NCBI GenBank assembly: GCA_036785705.1
Contig: JAWUZG010000359.1
Span: forward strand, 496,001 to 560,000
Direction: 5' to 3'
Length of the DNA: 64,000 bases
DNA from: Acanthornis magna
Lineage: Eukaryota > Chordata > Aves > Passeriformes > Acanthizidae
The notes below the pieces were generated by a model. That model saw only the letters and a list, made by a program, of their open reading frames with translations. It made no database searches and was not told where the DNA came from. A program made the position numbers and the translations under genes. Shown one piece after another: positions 1 to 11,690 of this stretch (position 1 is the first letter of the stretch; every line of letters starts with the position of its first letter).

Positions 1-3000
1 CTGTTATGTGTTTACCAGCCCTCTGCCATCCCTCTGCTCCCAGGTCTCCCATGAGCACTGTCACCCAGACCAAGGGGCTTTCTGGAACGCGACCCTGGTA
101 TGCTCAGCTTGCCCTCTCCTCCTACTCAACTCAGTGTGCTGGCACAGCACAAGAGGGATGAAGCAGCAGGCATTTGGTTTCCCAACCTTCTCCAGAGCAA
201 ATGACATCTCGAGTGACCTGTTATTATTGAACTGGGTTTTAATGAAGTGCTGGTACTCCACACCATGACACAAAGAACATATGTGGCTGCAAGTAATTAA
301 TTACATTCTTGAAGAACCTAATAAGAAACTCTCATGTTTAAAGCACTTTATGGCAACTGTTAATTTTTTCTCTCTAATTATCAGAGTAGCAATGGAGTAA
401 TGCACTTTTCACCTCCAACTTGCTTATTTTTCATTTCCTTCATCCAATAGCTTTGTTTATGCTAGCTATTGGTTCTGTGCAATAACCAATCTTATTTCTC
501 TTTTCAATTTTAAAATATAAAGTACATCAAGGATGAAATCAAACAAAAAACTTTAATTTCATCAGAAAAATTTTTTTTTTCACAGAAATGTCTGCTATAG
601 GAAATTCACACTATTTTGTTTTCACATTTCCAAAGAGAATGGATTTTAGTATTGTGACTCTCTCAGGGGTCTGTCTTCAGGTGCTGAAGATGCTAAGCAG
701 AAACACATCACCTTGAAGAAGTGATGAGCACCTCCTGTTGAGCACTGAAAATCAGTGGTGGTGTGCAAACCCGAAACTATTGACAATTCAGACTTTTTTA
801 CACTAACTTCAGGAAGCTACATTCTGATTCCATGCAAAATAGAAATATGTTTTTTCACCATGCTGACCTGTTTGACAAGTACGGACAGCCCTATGTGTTA
901 AAGAGGAATCTACACAGAAATCAGAGGAACCAGGATCTGAGAAACAGCTTTGCTCTTCCGTGCTGGACCACAAGCAACTCTGAAACCATTGACCTTCTTC
1001 AGTAGCCTGACCCAAAACCACTGTCTAGCAGCAGAATTTCAATACCAGGCCCTAACTGCTGAAGGAATATTGTTCATGCTGATATGAAGTTTCACATTGA
1101 TCAAATGTAACAAACCCCCATTTAATCTTTCACTGATTTTAATATACTGAAAACTACTGCAAAGAACTTGCTGCTTGCTGTTATTGTAGAACAGAGTTAT
1201 TGTGTGAAGAAATGAAGAAAGCACCCACACACTGAGATGACCTTTCTGAATACTTCTTTATGGTTGGTCTGAATGTTATTTTTCAAAGCCAAACTAATCT
1301 TAAACCTTTATTTTATGCAGCTGAAAATTGGTCAAAGCAGGAAAAAAGAAACTCTGAGGATACTAATCCATATGCCCCTAAATTTATACCTTTCCCAAAT
1401 GAAAGAAAACCAACCATTCCCTATAAGTACATACAATTAATATCTATATAATAAAACATAACCAATTTCAGGAAAAAGCAATTATTCCAGGAATTCTTAA
1501 AATTATTTCCAACATTACAGCAGCTCCATGTATCTCTGCTTTTAGCTGCTGAAGTGGAGTCACGACACCTGCCTCAGCAGACGGCCGTGCACGCACTGCA
1601 GAGCCACAGGCACCGGCTTGGCTTGTTAATGTGCACTGAGGCTGCTGCTGCTCGGAAGAGGACAGCCACCTCAAGAACAATTATTTTGTCTTTTAGCACT
1701 CCTGTTGCAGTAGCTGCAGCCAAAGCACTTAAAATGCCATCTATTTGCTGCCATCTACAAGTGTCAGGATAGAACTAGAGAAGCACAGACACCTATGGTA
1801 AATAGGCTTGCCTTTGCAAGCCTAATGGGAGGATGAAAGCCTTGTTTTTTGGGAAAATTAACCTGATGAGTTCTGCTAGTTTGTCCCTTGAAACACAACT
1901 CACAGGTGAAATAGTGCATCCTCAGAAATGAGGAGCATAATGATGCTTTATTGCTTGAGAAAGCCATATGCCTCTAGAGAATTTGTGTCATCATATACCA
2001 GGAGTAAGGCTGATGGAGCTGGCTTTAGGCTCTAATAAAGGAGGTGGAAAGAGATGAAAAAACACCATGACAAAAGATGCTTTTGTTACTTGTTGAGATT
2101 AATCTGAATCAAAATGTGTTCACAGTTATAATTTCTTCTACAACTGGAAAAAACTGCCAGTAAGAACAGCATGATTTTACTTTCCAATGCCACTGTAATT
2201 CTTATTCCTATCAAAGGAGGCTGAAAAAATTGACAAGTTATTTCATTAGGAAATGCAGTTAATTTACAGGCAGGGTAATTTTCCCCCTACAAAATTGTAT
2301 AATGAGCTTTAAACTCACTAAATAAAGGGTCTCTTCTCTGAGTGATTATGCTTGATTTACACAGGAATTAGTGGTGACTGGACCTCCTTTCAGAGTAGCT
2401 TTAAAAGAGTTACATTACAAAAAAACGTCAACAGCTTTGAAAAATATCCTAACAGTCAACGGACTAAAAAACACTTCTCAGTGCAGCAGTGCATACATAC
2501 ATTGTCTTCATAAATATCTTTCAAAGGATAAGCACATAGCCGTTAAATCACATACCAGAATCCAGCAAATCTCTAATACTGCTTTCTTATTACATTACTC
2601 ACTTAGGCATTATGCTGATTGAATGTATAGAAAAGCCTAAAAAAACAGATGGACAAGAATGTGAAGGAGCAATACTTTCCTCTTCAAAAATTGCCCTCAC
2701 TCTATTCAATGCTAACTATTTATTTATTATATTTATTATGATTTGTTATTATTGTTGTTATTATTATTATTATTTTATCGTGGATTTTTTTACTGATTAG
2801 TCTGTCTAAAGAATAGACCCTTTGGTTTATAGCCAATTCTTACCAAATGTAGTCTAGTTCAGTTTTCATATGGTAGCTAGAAAACCCCAACATCTCCAAA
2901 ATGCATGCATTTTTGGATATTTACATAGAAACTAGGCAGTAGAAACCATTCCCAACAGCAGCATGTTTATGGTATCATGATGGTAGTAGATATGGCACAT

Positions 3001-3181
3001 AAATAGTGTTTGTCCCTGGCAAGTTACTGAAAGTAATTAAAGTTCCTGTTACCTAGAGCAGTTGACCCTGAGGTTGTGGAAGTAGGAGAAATATATTTGG
3101 AAGTTTCAGTTAAAAATTTCACCTCCCTTTCTTCCTTCGTAGTGTAGGAAGTCCTAATCGTCTTTCCACTGTACCGCAGAA
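1..3181. other. AT-rich non-coding DNA, no gene seen
   Basis: This stretch has no frame longer than about 90 codons and no recognisable domain, RNA gene or interspersed repeat. The small frames near 8-270, 800-1230 and 1470-1970 overlap frames on the opposite strand or lack any family signature, so I do not call them. It holds one ATT-rich microsatellite near its end, listed separately. Confidence 0.6.
2718..2776. repeat. ATT/TTA-rich microsatellite
   Basis: An imperfect run of TTTA and TTA units ends in several exact ATT repeats at about 2756-2776. It also explains the tyrosine/isoleucine-rich tail of a small frame that crosses it. It is simple sequence and could be length-polymorphic. Confidence 0.9.
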
Positions 3182-3335
3182 GTGAGATTCATAATATTTA
3201 AGGTCTGGAAGGGGCCATTTAATCATGAAGCCTGTCCTCCTTTATCACGGCATTTCGTAAGAGGTCTACGATCACACAGAATCAGTGACATCTGTGCAAG
3301 TGCTTAACTAAATCTAAGCCAAAATATCCTGAGTC
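3182..3335 (-). mobile_element. Old CR1-type LINE 3' tail
   Basis: Read on the minus strand, this is the terminal part of a CR1-like retrotransposon. The plus strand shows the reverse complement of the tail, including TTCATAATATTTAAGGTC, then a GAAGGGGCCATTTAATCAT segment and CCTGTCCTCC. This order is typical of the old CR1 lineage common in turtles and crocodilians (tail sense: GGTCCCTTCTGACCTTAAATAT). Similarity fades beyond about 3270, although weaker matches continue to about 3335. The copy is strongly diverged and 5'-truncated, as is usual for CR1. Family membership is recognised from memory of consensus features, and the subfamily is not certain. Confidence 0.65.
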
Positions 3336-3394
3336 GGCACCACAGACCATCACAACAGCACAGTTAGCTTACAGGGAATGGGGAGAAAATAATT

Positions 3395-3463
3395 TTAAAA
3401 GGAAAGGGGGGGGGGGAAAGAAAAAAAGTATAAGAAAAAAAAAAGAGTAGTAGTAGTAAAAAT
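3395..3463. repeat. G/A-rich simple tract with TAG repeats
   Basis: An uninterrupted run of 11 G (3406-3416) is followed by A-rich sequence and a short TAG repeat at about 3446-3458. The plus strand is almost pure purine. The low complexity accounts for the phenylalanine/leucine-rich end of a 106-codon minus-strand frame here, so that frame is not treated as coding. Confidence 0.85.
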
Positions 3464-3469
3464 GAATCA

Positions 3470-3870
3470 TGGGAATAATTGGGATGCAGTCCTCGGGAAC
3501 GTGGCACACCCATCGTGGATGGGGCACCAGCTCCCTTCGAGCAAAACCGGGACATCATTGCCATCCACTGGACAGGAGGGAGAATGCAGCGCGGGAGCGA
3601 CACCGAGCACAGGGACAGTGGGCAGAGAAAGGGGCTGGCAGGAACGCCTGGAAAGCCTTCTCGACATCCCTGCTTCACTTTCACCCTTCACACACCCACC
3701 CTGACATGGTCGGGCCTCCCTCGGAAGCCTGGAAGACAAGTCGGAAGGTGTGAAAGTGGATCTGGTAACTAAAGCAGAAGCCAGCACGGTGCCATGAATA
3801 CAGCCTGAGTACAGATCTGCCACGAGGAGGGTGAGCTAGAGCCTGAGGCTGCTCTGGCAGGTGACACACA
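3470..3870. other. CpG-rich block of unknown nature
   Basis: About 400 bp with roughly 17 CpG dinucleotides stand out against AT-rich, CpG-poor flanks. Frames of 62-118 codons stay open in several phases on both strands. That is expected where GC content is high and stop codons are rare, so no single frame is convincing. No CR1 or LTR structure could be recognised: I saw no TG...CA ends with flanking duplication. It may be a small CpG island or promoter, a 5' exon of a non-coding transcript, or a decayed GC-rich mobile element. Confidence 0.4.
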
Positions 3871-6800
3871 TGCTGCCTACTTTCCAGCAGCTTTGAAAGA
3901 AGGAAACCTTTGGATCAGGCTCCTCATGCAAAGTTACGAATACTTTCTGGAGATTTTACGCCTGGAAGTCATTTGCACGCTTTGGAATAAAATGACAAGA
4001 CCAAAGAATTTGAGAGTTACAATGGTTTTCTCTGACAGAGAAGTCTCTACTTCATCTTATAGAAATCCATCCATACATGGGTGAAACATCAACTTCTGAA
4101 AGTGACTGCCTATCTATATGATGTATGCAAAGGAGCATATGCCTCTTGAATACAAATGTAGTAAAGCACCTGTGAAAATGCTTTTTAAATCATAACCAGT
4201 ATTTACTGAACTGACACAAACCATTTAAAATAATTTAGATAATAAGCACTATCAAAGAACACGAAATGAACTTACTAATACCTACAAAATGATGAGGGAC
4301 AACTTGCTGACAGTATTGGCACTCAACAAAATTTGGCCACCACAGTAGCTCATATCAACCACTCAACCTACACACTTGGATTATATATTAATTTTGCATG
4401 ACTGCACATAGTTTTTGGTAGCAACTGGAAGACCTTGGCCACTCGTGGGAGAAGGACGAGTCCACCCCCAGTCTTCCTCCTCCCTATCCCAGATCCAGGT
4501 ACTCAGGAGGCAGCTCCCAGATGCTGGGTGAGCCCCGCCATGCTGTGCCACAGAGTCACAAACTGGTGTTTGTTGGTTTATATATACTGCACACACTATG
4601 CACTGCTCTGATACTTTAGGGAGACTGGGAATTGCTGCTCAATCTGTTTGGATCAGCTGAGTGACTTGAAACAAGTAATTTCACCCCTCCAGTATTCACT
4701 TCCCACCCCCCCACCCCCCCCAATAAGGCAATAACAGCAACCTCCTTGGTGTAGCAGCTTCAGACTGTTATTTATAAGAGGAAACTATTACTGCTGAAAT
4801 TAAATCCTTACGAACTTCACCCCATATGTGAATAATGCTGGTCCAGGTGCAATTTTCTAACCCATCTTTAGTGTTACTAATTAAAAAACCTTTGTTGGAC
4901 TCTGTTATGGCCTATGAATGTTTTTTACAGGGCGCTCATCTCTGCTCCTTGACTCTTGTCTTTTCCAGTCCGTTTTTCTCTCTCATTCAGCAGCAGCCTC
5001 CCTAACACTGCCACACTAGTTTAGTCACACCAGCCACTTCATGACCTCTTGCTGCAGCCTTCAGTAACACAGGACTTCATTCTGCAGCTTCATGAGCTGG
5101 ATCATTGTGTTGTTACTCAGACATGCTCACCTGGGACATGGAGAGGCACTGAAGCTTTGCACAGTGCCTGGAACAGAATTTTGCTAAAACTCACAGCAAC
5201 CTTCATTCTCCAAAGTATGCGTAAGACTAAGACACAGCAACAATGCCCCAACACAACTAGCTGCTCTGATTTTTCTGGGGATTAAGGACCACCTGTAAGA
5301 AAAGGAGGGAAGGTTTATTTGCCATTGACCCCAAAGAGTCATTTTTCTTTGGACTCATTCTTCAGAGTAAGTGGAAAAGGCACAGCACATCACTACAGAG
5401 CTCTGCAGAGTGAGCTGCACTCACCCTGCAACTGAAGGAAGAGGTTCTTGCATCTCTAACACTAAAGCAAGGGTCCTCTTTTTGGATACAATCAAGAATT
5501 AGTTTTTCAGTTGCAGAAATGCTAAATATGCATAAATACATTTTAAAACTGGGCAGAGACATCCATTCCAAATTCTCAGCTTTGACATTCCTCACATACT
5601 AAGACTCACTTTCCGACGTGCAGAATAACACACATTTCTGTGGTATTTTACCAGTACTAAGCACTATTACAGGCAAATAGGAACTGATCTATATACCAAA
5701 ATACACTGCTGAGGATCTGTCATCCCTACTCTATGTATTTCAGATTTTTTTGTTTCTCTGTTCAAACTTCAGACTAGCTCTGCTTTGATGCCTTGTCCTG
5801 AAGCTCACACATACCTGGTGTGCATTCAAGACTCCCTGAGCACATCCTCTAGTTTAGTCTCATTAAAAAAAAAAACATCAACTTCACATTCTTCGTGCAC
5901 TGCTGTTCAACCAAGACCAATCAAAGGGGACCAACTAGGAAATTCACTTCAGAGGAGCATCCCTGATCTGAATTAAAACATGAATATAGATGCAGTTGTT
6001 GAGACACTCATTTTTGGTGGTCCATTAAGTTTTGACAAATGACCATGTCTCAGTGATAACCACATGGAAGCTCATCATAGGAATAGGATTTGAATTTTTG
6101 TTGTAGCTACATTAGACAATGACTAAACCCGCAAGGACTTTAAGCATATATACTCTGAATTGTTTCCTTCCAAAAAGAGCTAAATTATTTTCAGACTGTG
6201 TTTTATCACAGCTTACTATCTCAGCAGGCACAGCTCCACTGAAACTGCCTTGTTTGCCTCTACAAGATCCTGTGATTTTTACTGTCAAAAAAATATGCCA
6301 GATTTCCCTATTAGTCACTCACTGAATTACAGGGCATGGGATCCCAGGCATGGCCAGCATACCAGGGGCATCAGCATCCCTGCTCACAACCAGATTGTGC
6401 TGCTTAGCTGAAGGATGAGATCCTGCTCTTGCCCACATTCAGAATGGTCTGGATGTAGAGGAGAGGACCCACACAGTAGCAGTGCCAGGGCCCAGGTAAC
6501 CCCCTTGCTCTAAGTGGGGCATAAACATCACTTAAGCTGCCTCTAGTTTGTAGCTTTTCAGCTTCAAAGTCAAGTTAATAAAATGGCTGTTGTTGTGAAA
6601 GCATTACATAGAAAATAATAAAAGCTCAGAAAAAAATTGTAACAGGGAACAGAAATTCCTCCATAAGCCACGACTATGAATTTGTCCCAACAAACCATTC
6701 TGATCATCACAATTTAGCAGCACCTGATTGCTCAGGGACATTATCTTGGCAGTGTCAGCCCAGACTGTAGGCGAGCACCCAACATCTTCAAAGCCCCCCC

Positions 6801-9800
6801 AGAAGTTAAGTGTTAATTTGCAACACTGTTGAAAGGGCCTGCAGACAGGAAAAGGGATGAAAAGCACAAAAAGAGGGACATCCTCTCGTAAATCCAGATG
6901 TGGTCCCTCAGATCTTCCTCCTGAGGCACGCTGACAAAGCAAAGCAGCGAAATTGCCTCTTGTGCTGTTCTATAAATGCTCCTTCACCCTGGAAATTGGG
7001 AAATTTAAACAATATCAGATTGAGACCCTTCCACTCTCAGGAAACCAATCAACAAATTTATTGCTTGATGCAAGTTTTAATGTTTAGAAAAGTTAAAAAG
7101 AGGGTTTGTTTTAAAGGATGTTAAAGAAATAGTAGGCAACAACCAAAACAGCATCAGTTACCTGTTACATTTCAACAACTACTGAACCATAAAATCTTCC
7201 ATCAATCCCTTCAACTTTTTTGGCAAGTCAAACACTCAGGTAGTTATCCTCTGACACAAAACAAAGATTTTACATTTTTGGATGGAAGAAATTAGTGCCA
7301 TGTCTTTTTGCTATATAAAATATCCCTTTTGCTATCATTCCTTTTCCAAAGCTTTTAGAAAGCCTAGTGAAAGTGGGAGCATACCTTTCACATTATCAAG
7401 ACAGCACCTAAATTTTCATCTTCCATATTCCAATAAGGCAGCTAGCATAAAACATTTAGAAGCACCATAAGATGGAAATGTAGCAGGGTAACTCATTGAG
7501 AACTGAAAGTCTCAGTTGCATCTCTCAGTCATGCACAGTTCTTATTCTTTCCTTCACTGAGAGAAACACAGTAATGAAAGAGTTATAAAATGGTGAATAT
7601 GACAGGTGCAGGTTAAGATGGAGTCAAACAGAGATGAACTAATATTTTATTATTATTTTAATAAATACATAGTCTAACTGCTTTACTTAGATGCATTGGT
7701 TCCAGTGTAATTATTTCTATTGCTTATGATTTTGGTGCTATATGAGAGTAAATCCCTACCATCTAAAGCCAATAGGAGAGCTAATCTTGACTGCCTATAA
7801 AAGGGAAGTATTGTACAATTGCTGAGACAAAGGGAAGAGTACCACCATTTCAGCTGATGATTGCTGTATTACAAATCTTTTTGCAATGCTGATGACTCTT
7901 AGGAAAAGGTAAGGCCTATTTTCTGGCCAGAATTTTGTGTTGCTTCAAAATTAAGAGTACAAGAGCAAAAGAGGTACCAAAGGAAAAACAACAAAGAAAC
8001 AGTGCCTGAAATTTTATGGTGAAACTAAATGATCACGGCTGCAGCTTGCTGCCAGTGGAAATGAGAACAGACTTCCCTTTCCAATACTGTCAGAAAGCCC
8101 ATCCAGGGAAGATGCCCAACAGTGCCCAAACCAAACCACAGTCAACAGATTACCAGAAGATGATCTTTCTGTTAAGGCTGTTTTTAATAAACAGGCTCAT
8201 CCAGAACAGGAGGTTAAAACCCCCATCTTTAGAGCACAAATCTTCATCAGTTTCTTTGAAGAAATAGCTTATTTTCAAGTGCTTCAGCATAGCAAATCCC
8301 AGGTAAAAGCAAATAAGAAAAATGACCTCTAGAAGTATTGTCATAAATCTCATAGGTGTACTCACTAGTCACTTTTCTAGAAAGTTTCATGCATGTAAGG
8401 CATTGCCTTTGAGACCATTTGCCACAATAAAACACAGCTGAAGATGCAAGAAATTTCTCACATATGAGAAAATTTTAATTTTCATTAATTTTATCTCAGT
8501 CTAAATAACCAGTCTCTGGAAAAATTGCACAAAAAATTATTTGACACTTCAAGAATAAGGGATATTATTTTAAAGAGATGCCTCAAATTTTTTCAGAGTG
8601 TCTTGTGATAACATTTCAGTCCTCACTTTAACCAAAAGACTTACTGTTTTTGCAGTACGAGAAGCATATATGATATACTCCATTTCTGGAGTGAAAGGTG
8701 AAGTATTTCTGGATATTTCTGGATAAAAGGTGAAAGATATGCAAGACATACATACAATCTTAGGAGAACATATTGAAAGTTATGTAAAAAGTACATTAAA
8801 AGACTCCACAAGAGAAATAGTGAATTAGCAGGACGACTAGGGAGATTTTTGTTACCTCTGCTGTTCAGAGGTAACTTTTTCTGCAAAAAAACTGCTAGTG
8901 GCTTGAACTGGGATAGCCAAATCCTAGTCAGCAGATCCTTTTAGATTTTCTTAACTCCAGGCCCAACATGTGGCACTAGAGTAGGAAATCACCTCTTGAA
9001 ATCCTTTCCTAAAGGGGAACCATGAGCTGAGTCTGCCAGGAAGAACTGTAAGACTCCCCTCCTCACTTCTGAGAGACAGGACAAATGAAAACACAAATGA
9101 AAAGCATCCACTCTTCCTTCCTATTTGTCTAAACCAGCCCTGTAAGCCACCTTCAAAAAATTAAATTTTTGGAAAAACAACAATGTAACCAACTTAGCAG
9201 GCAGGAGATAGAACACTGATGCAAGGTGATAATGGTGTCTCAAAGGGCAGAAGAAATTCAGAGTTGGCCTCTGCAAAGAAGATGTAACTCCATGTGCAGA
9301 CGTGGGTCTAGACAGTTTTAGTGAACATATTTTATTGCTCTGTCAGCCCGTGTTTAAATGTGACTTCACATCTACCTCACTTTTGCATGTGCATACAAAA
9401 ATATGCATTTTTTAAAAAAAATCTCAGAGAAAAAAGTGTTAGCTGATGTAGAGCAATAATCCTGTGGCAGAACAGTTTACAAAAGATGACAGAAAGCAGG
9501 CAGCACAAGTAAACCTCTGGAGAAGATGCCATGGGAAAATGAGAAAAGCTTAGTCAAAGAAGATCAGATAATTAGGGCACTGTTATAAAAAACACAAATG
9601 AATTACTGACATTTAAAACAAACATAGACTAGGTCATAAACTTACTGGTGTCATTGATGCACGGCGAAGTTGAAAGAAAAATCCTCCATGACTAAGGATG
9701 AGCGAGTTGTGTGATCAGTTAAAGAGAACAATATGAATTCAAAATAAAAATGTCCCCAAGAGAAAAAAAAAAAATCCACCTGTGAAGAGAAGAAAGGAAA

Positions 9801-10335
9801 AAATCTTACTAAAAAAACAAACCAAACCAAACAAAAAACCCCCCATCAAGTAAGAATTCTATGGAGTTGAGTGACAACAACAAAAAAAAAACTTCTACAA
9901 AGTTAAAACTACAGGGAGGAAAACACAGTCACTTTCTAAGAGGATCAAGTGCTCAAACAGCATCAGTGTCAAGTGCGGAGAGCCTATCAGTCTTACCACA
10001 AGAAAAAATGTGCCATGTACACTTATTAATTCCCAACACTGCAGTGCAAAGCTGTAACACCTTTCACAGTATATTAACAGTATAACAACTGCTTCTGGAG
10101 AGGCTGGGAAGTTAAAAAGCTAAAAATGAACATTTGAATTTTAAAGTTTGCTTGGGCAGCAACTGAGTACCATACTAAGACTTTAAAATAATGAGAGCAG
10201 TGATATACACCAGAAAAACTGGATTTATTTTATAACACCTGTGCACCCACAGGGGATGGCAAGCCTTGTCAGAGCCCTGAGAGTGGCTGAGGATATCTTT
10301 TCACACTATTGCTACTATTAGGGTCACTTCACCAC
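3871..10335. other. Non-coding unique DNA, no gene seen
   Basis: The region is AT-rich throughout, and the longest open frame is a 112-codon minus-strand frame at 6604-6942 without recognisable domain. A slightly GC-richer patch at about 6330-6540 could not be assigned. A direct 10-bp doublet (TATTTCTGGA twice) sits at 8704-8723. Poly-A and A/C-rich simple sequence is listed separately. Confidence 0.55.
9763..9844. repeat. Poly-A and A/C-rich low-complexity tracts
   Basis: A run of 12 A at 9763-9774 is followed, after about 36 bp of mixed sequence, by an A/C-rich tract of AAACC-like units at about 9811-9844. I saw no adjacent element that would make this a retroposon tail. Confidence 0.7.
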
Positions 10336-10390
10336 TATTGGCTTGGACTACATGGTCTCCAGAGGTCCCTTGCAACTATTCTGTGATTAT
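10336..10390 (+). mobile_element. CR1 LINE 3' end, short
   Basis: The segment carries TTGGACTACATGGTCTCC, then AGAGGTCCCTTGCAACTATTC and ends in TTCTGTGATT. That is the usual order of a CR1 3' tail in the sense direction. Only about 55 bp is clearly recognisable. Sequence upstream to about 10,250 may belong to the same copy but is too diverged to claim. Confidence 0.75.
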
Positions 10391-11625
10391 TTCCCCAGCT
10401 GAAGGGGAAGGGAACTGACACAGGCATATTTTAGGAAGCAAGATCTAAGATCTGTTCATTATACTGCATAAATAAGAACTCAGTGTTAATAGTATTTTCA
10501 TCAAGCCAAAGACTGGATAAGCATTAGAGCCTTAGTTATCCTGTGGCAGAAAAAGTTATAGGGACACTAAAGTTTACACACTGCATTTGTGTGTGAGATT
10601 TTAATTTAGTTAAAACAACTTCCAAGATTACTATAACTGAAAGGAGTTGAGAATAAAAAATAAACCTTCATTTGTTTACTGTGTTTAAAGTAAATATTGC
10701 TTGCTCAACTTCCTTGAAATATTGCCAAGAGTATTTGTATTTATTTCTTCCTCTAACAGATGAATAACACTTCAAGGAGAAAAATATAAACCCAATGACA
10801 TCTTCAAACATTCTGATTAGCATCTGAAACAAATGCTATTGTATGATTAACCCCCTACTTTGTCTATTCCCTTTAAAGAACAAAACAGGAGTTTAATTTT
10901 AGTTTTGCTAATTACAAAATATACTTACCATAAATTGTTGACTATCCAGTTCTAAGTGCTACTTACCTGTAAAACAAATCAAACAAACAAAGAGTTACTT
11001 AACAGCGCAATAAACTACACAGGAGTGTGGATATAATTTAGGTGGCTTGATGATCATTCCTTTTTTGATTACCAGAGTTAAATGAAAAAATGGAGTGAAC
11101 CCAAGGATTCAGGAAAAAAAATAAGAACTCCAGCTGGAACACTGATATGCAACTGGAAAGCTCAGTCTCAGCAAAAGCACTTTATGACTTGAACTTCACT
11201 GCCCCCAAGGTGAAGGGAAAATGGCCAAAACTAAAACTTGCTTGTTCTGACTCTCAGAATTGCTTCTGTCCCACCTAAGATGAGCATCTGTAACACGGGA
11301 TACAAGCTCTTTATGAGGTACAGTCTCCAGCGTATTCCCTTTCAGACTAAACTTCACAGGAACCACAAACCAATATTGCTTATATTACAAAGAATTTCAC
11401 AACTTAAATGAGTTAACTAGCAAACTCCACTAAGGCCTTTACATGCTCACTGAGAGTTGGGTAAGGGTAGGGCCATTACTGCATTTGACATTGCTGTGTC
11501 TTGGCTTCATTTTTCTTCTAAAAAACTTTCCTTCTTAAAAGAATAAAATTAAACTATAAGCATCTGTTACTCTATCAAAGGTGACAATTGCAAGGCTGCA
11601 AGTACTTAATAGTGGTATCTTTAAT
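10391..11625. other. Non-coding AT-rich DNA
   Basis: No frame long enough to call and no repeat other than short A-rich stretches was seen between the two CR1 tails that flank this interval. Confidence 0.55.
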
Positions 11626-11690
11626 AATCAGTGATAGAAATGTTGGTTGGAAGGAGCCTCTAGATGTCATCCAGTCCAACTTCCTTTATT
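11626..11690 (-). mobile_element. CR1 LINE 3' end, short
   Basis: The plus strand shows GTTGGTTGGAAGGAGCCTC followed by TAGATGTCATCCAGTCCAAC, the reverse complement of a CR1 tail. The element therefore reads on the minus strand. It is a short, 5'-truncated relic; the boundary on the right is uncertain. Confidence 0.7.

Noticed and set aside
3364..3823. Minus-strand frames of 106 and 118 codons
   Set aside because: One is partly encoded by the G/A simple tract, and five frames on both strands are open in the same CpG-rich block, so none is favoured.
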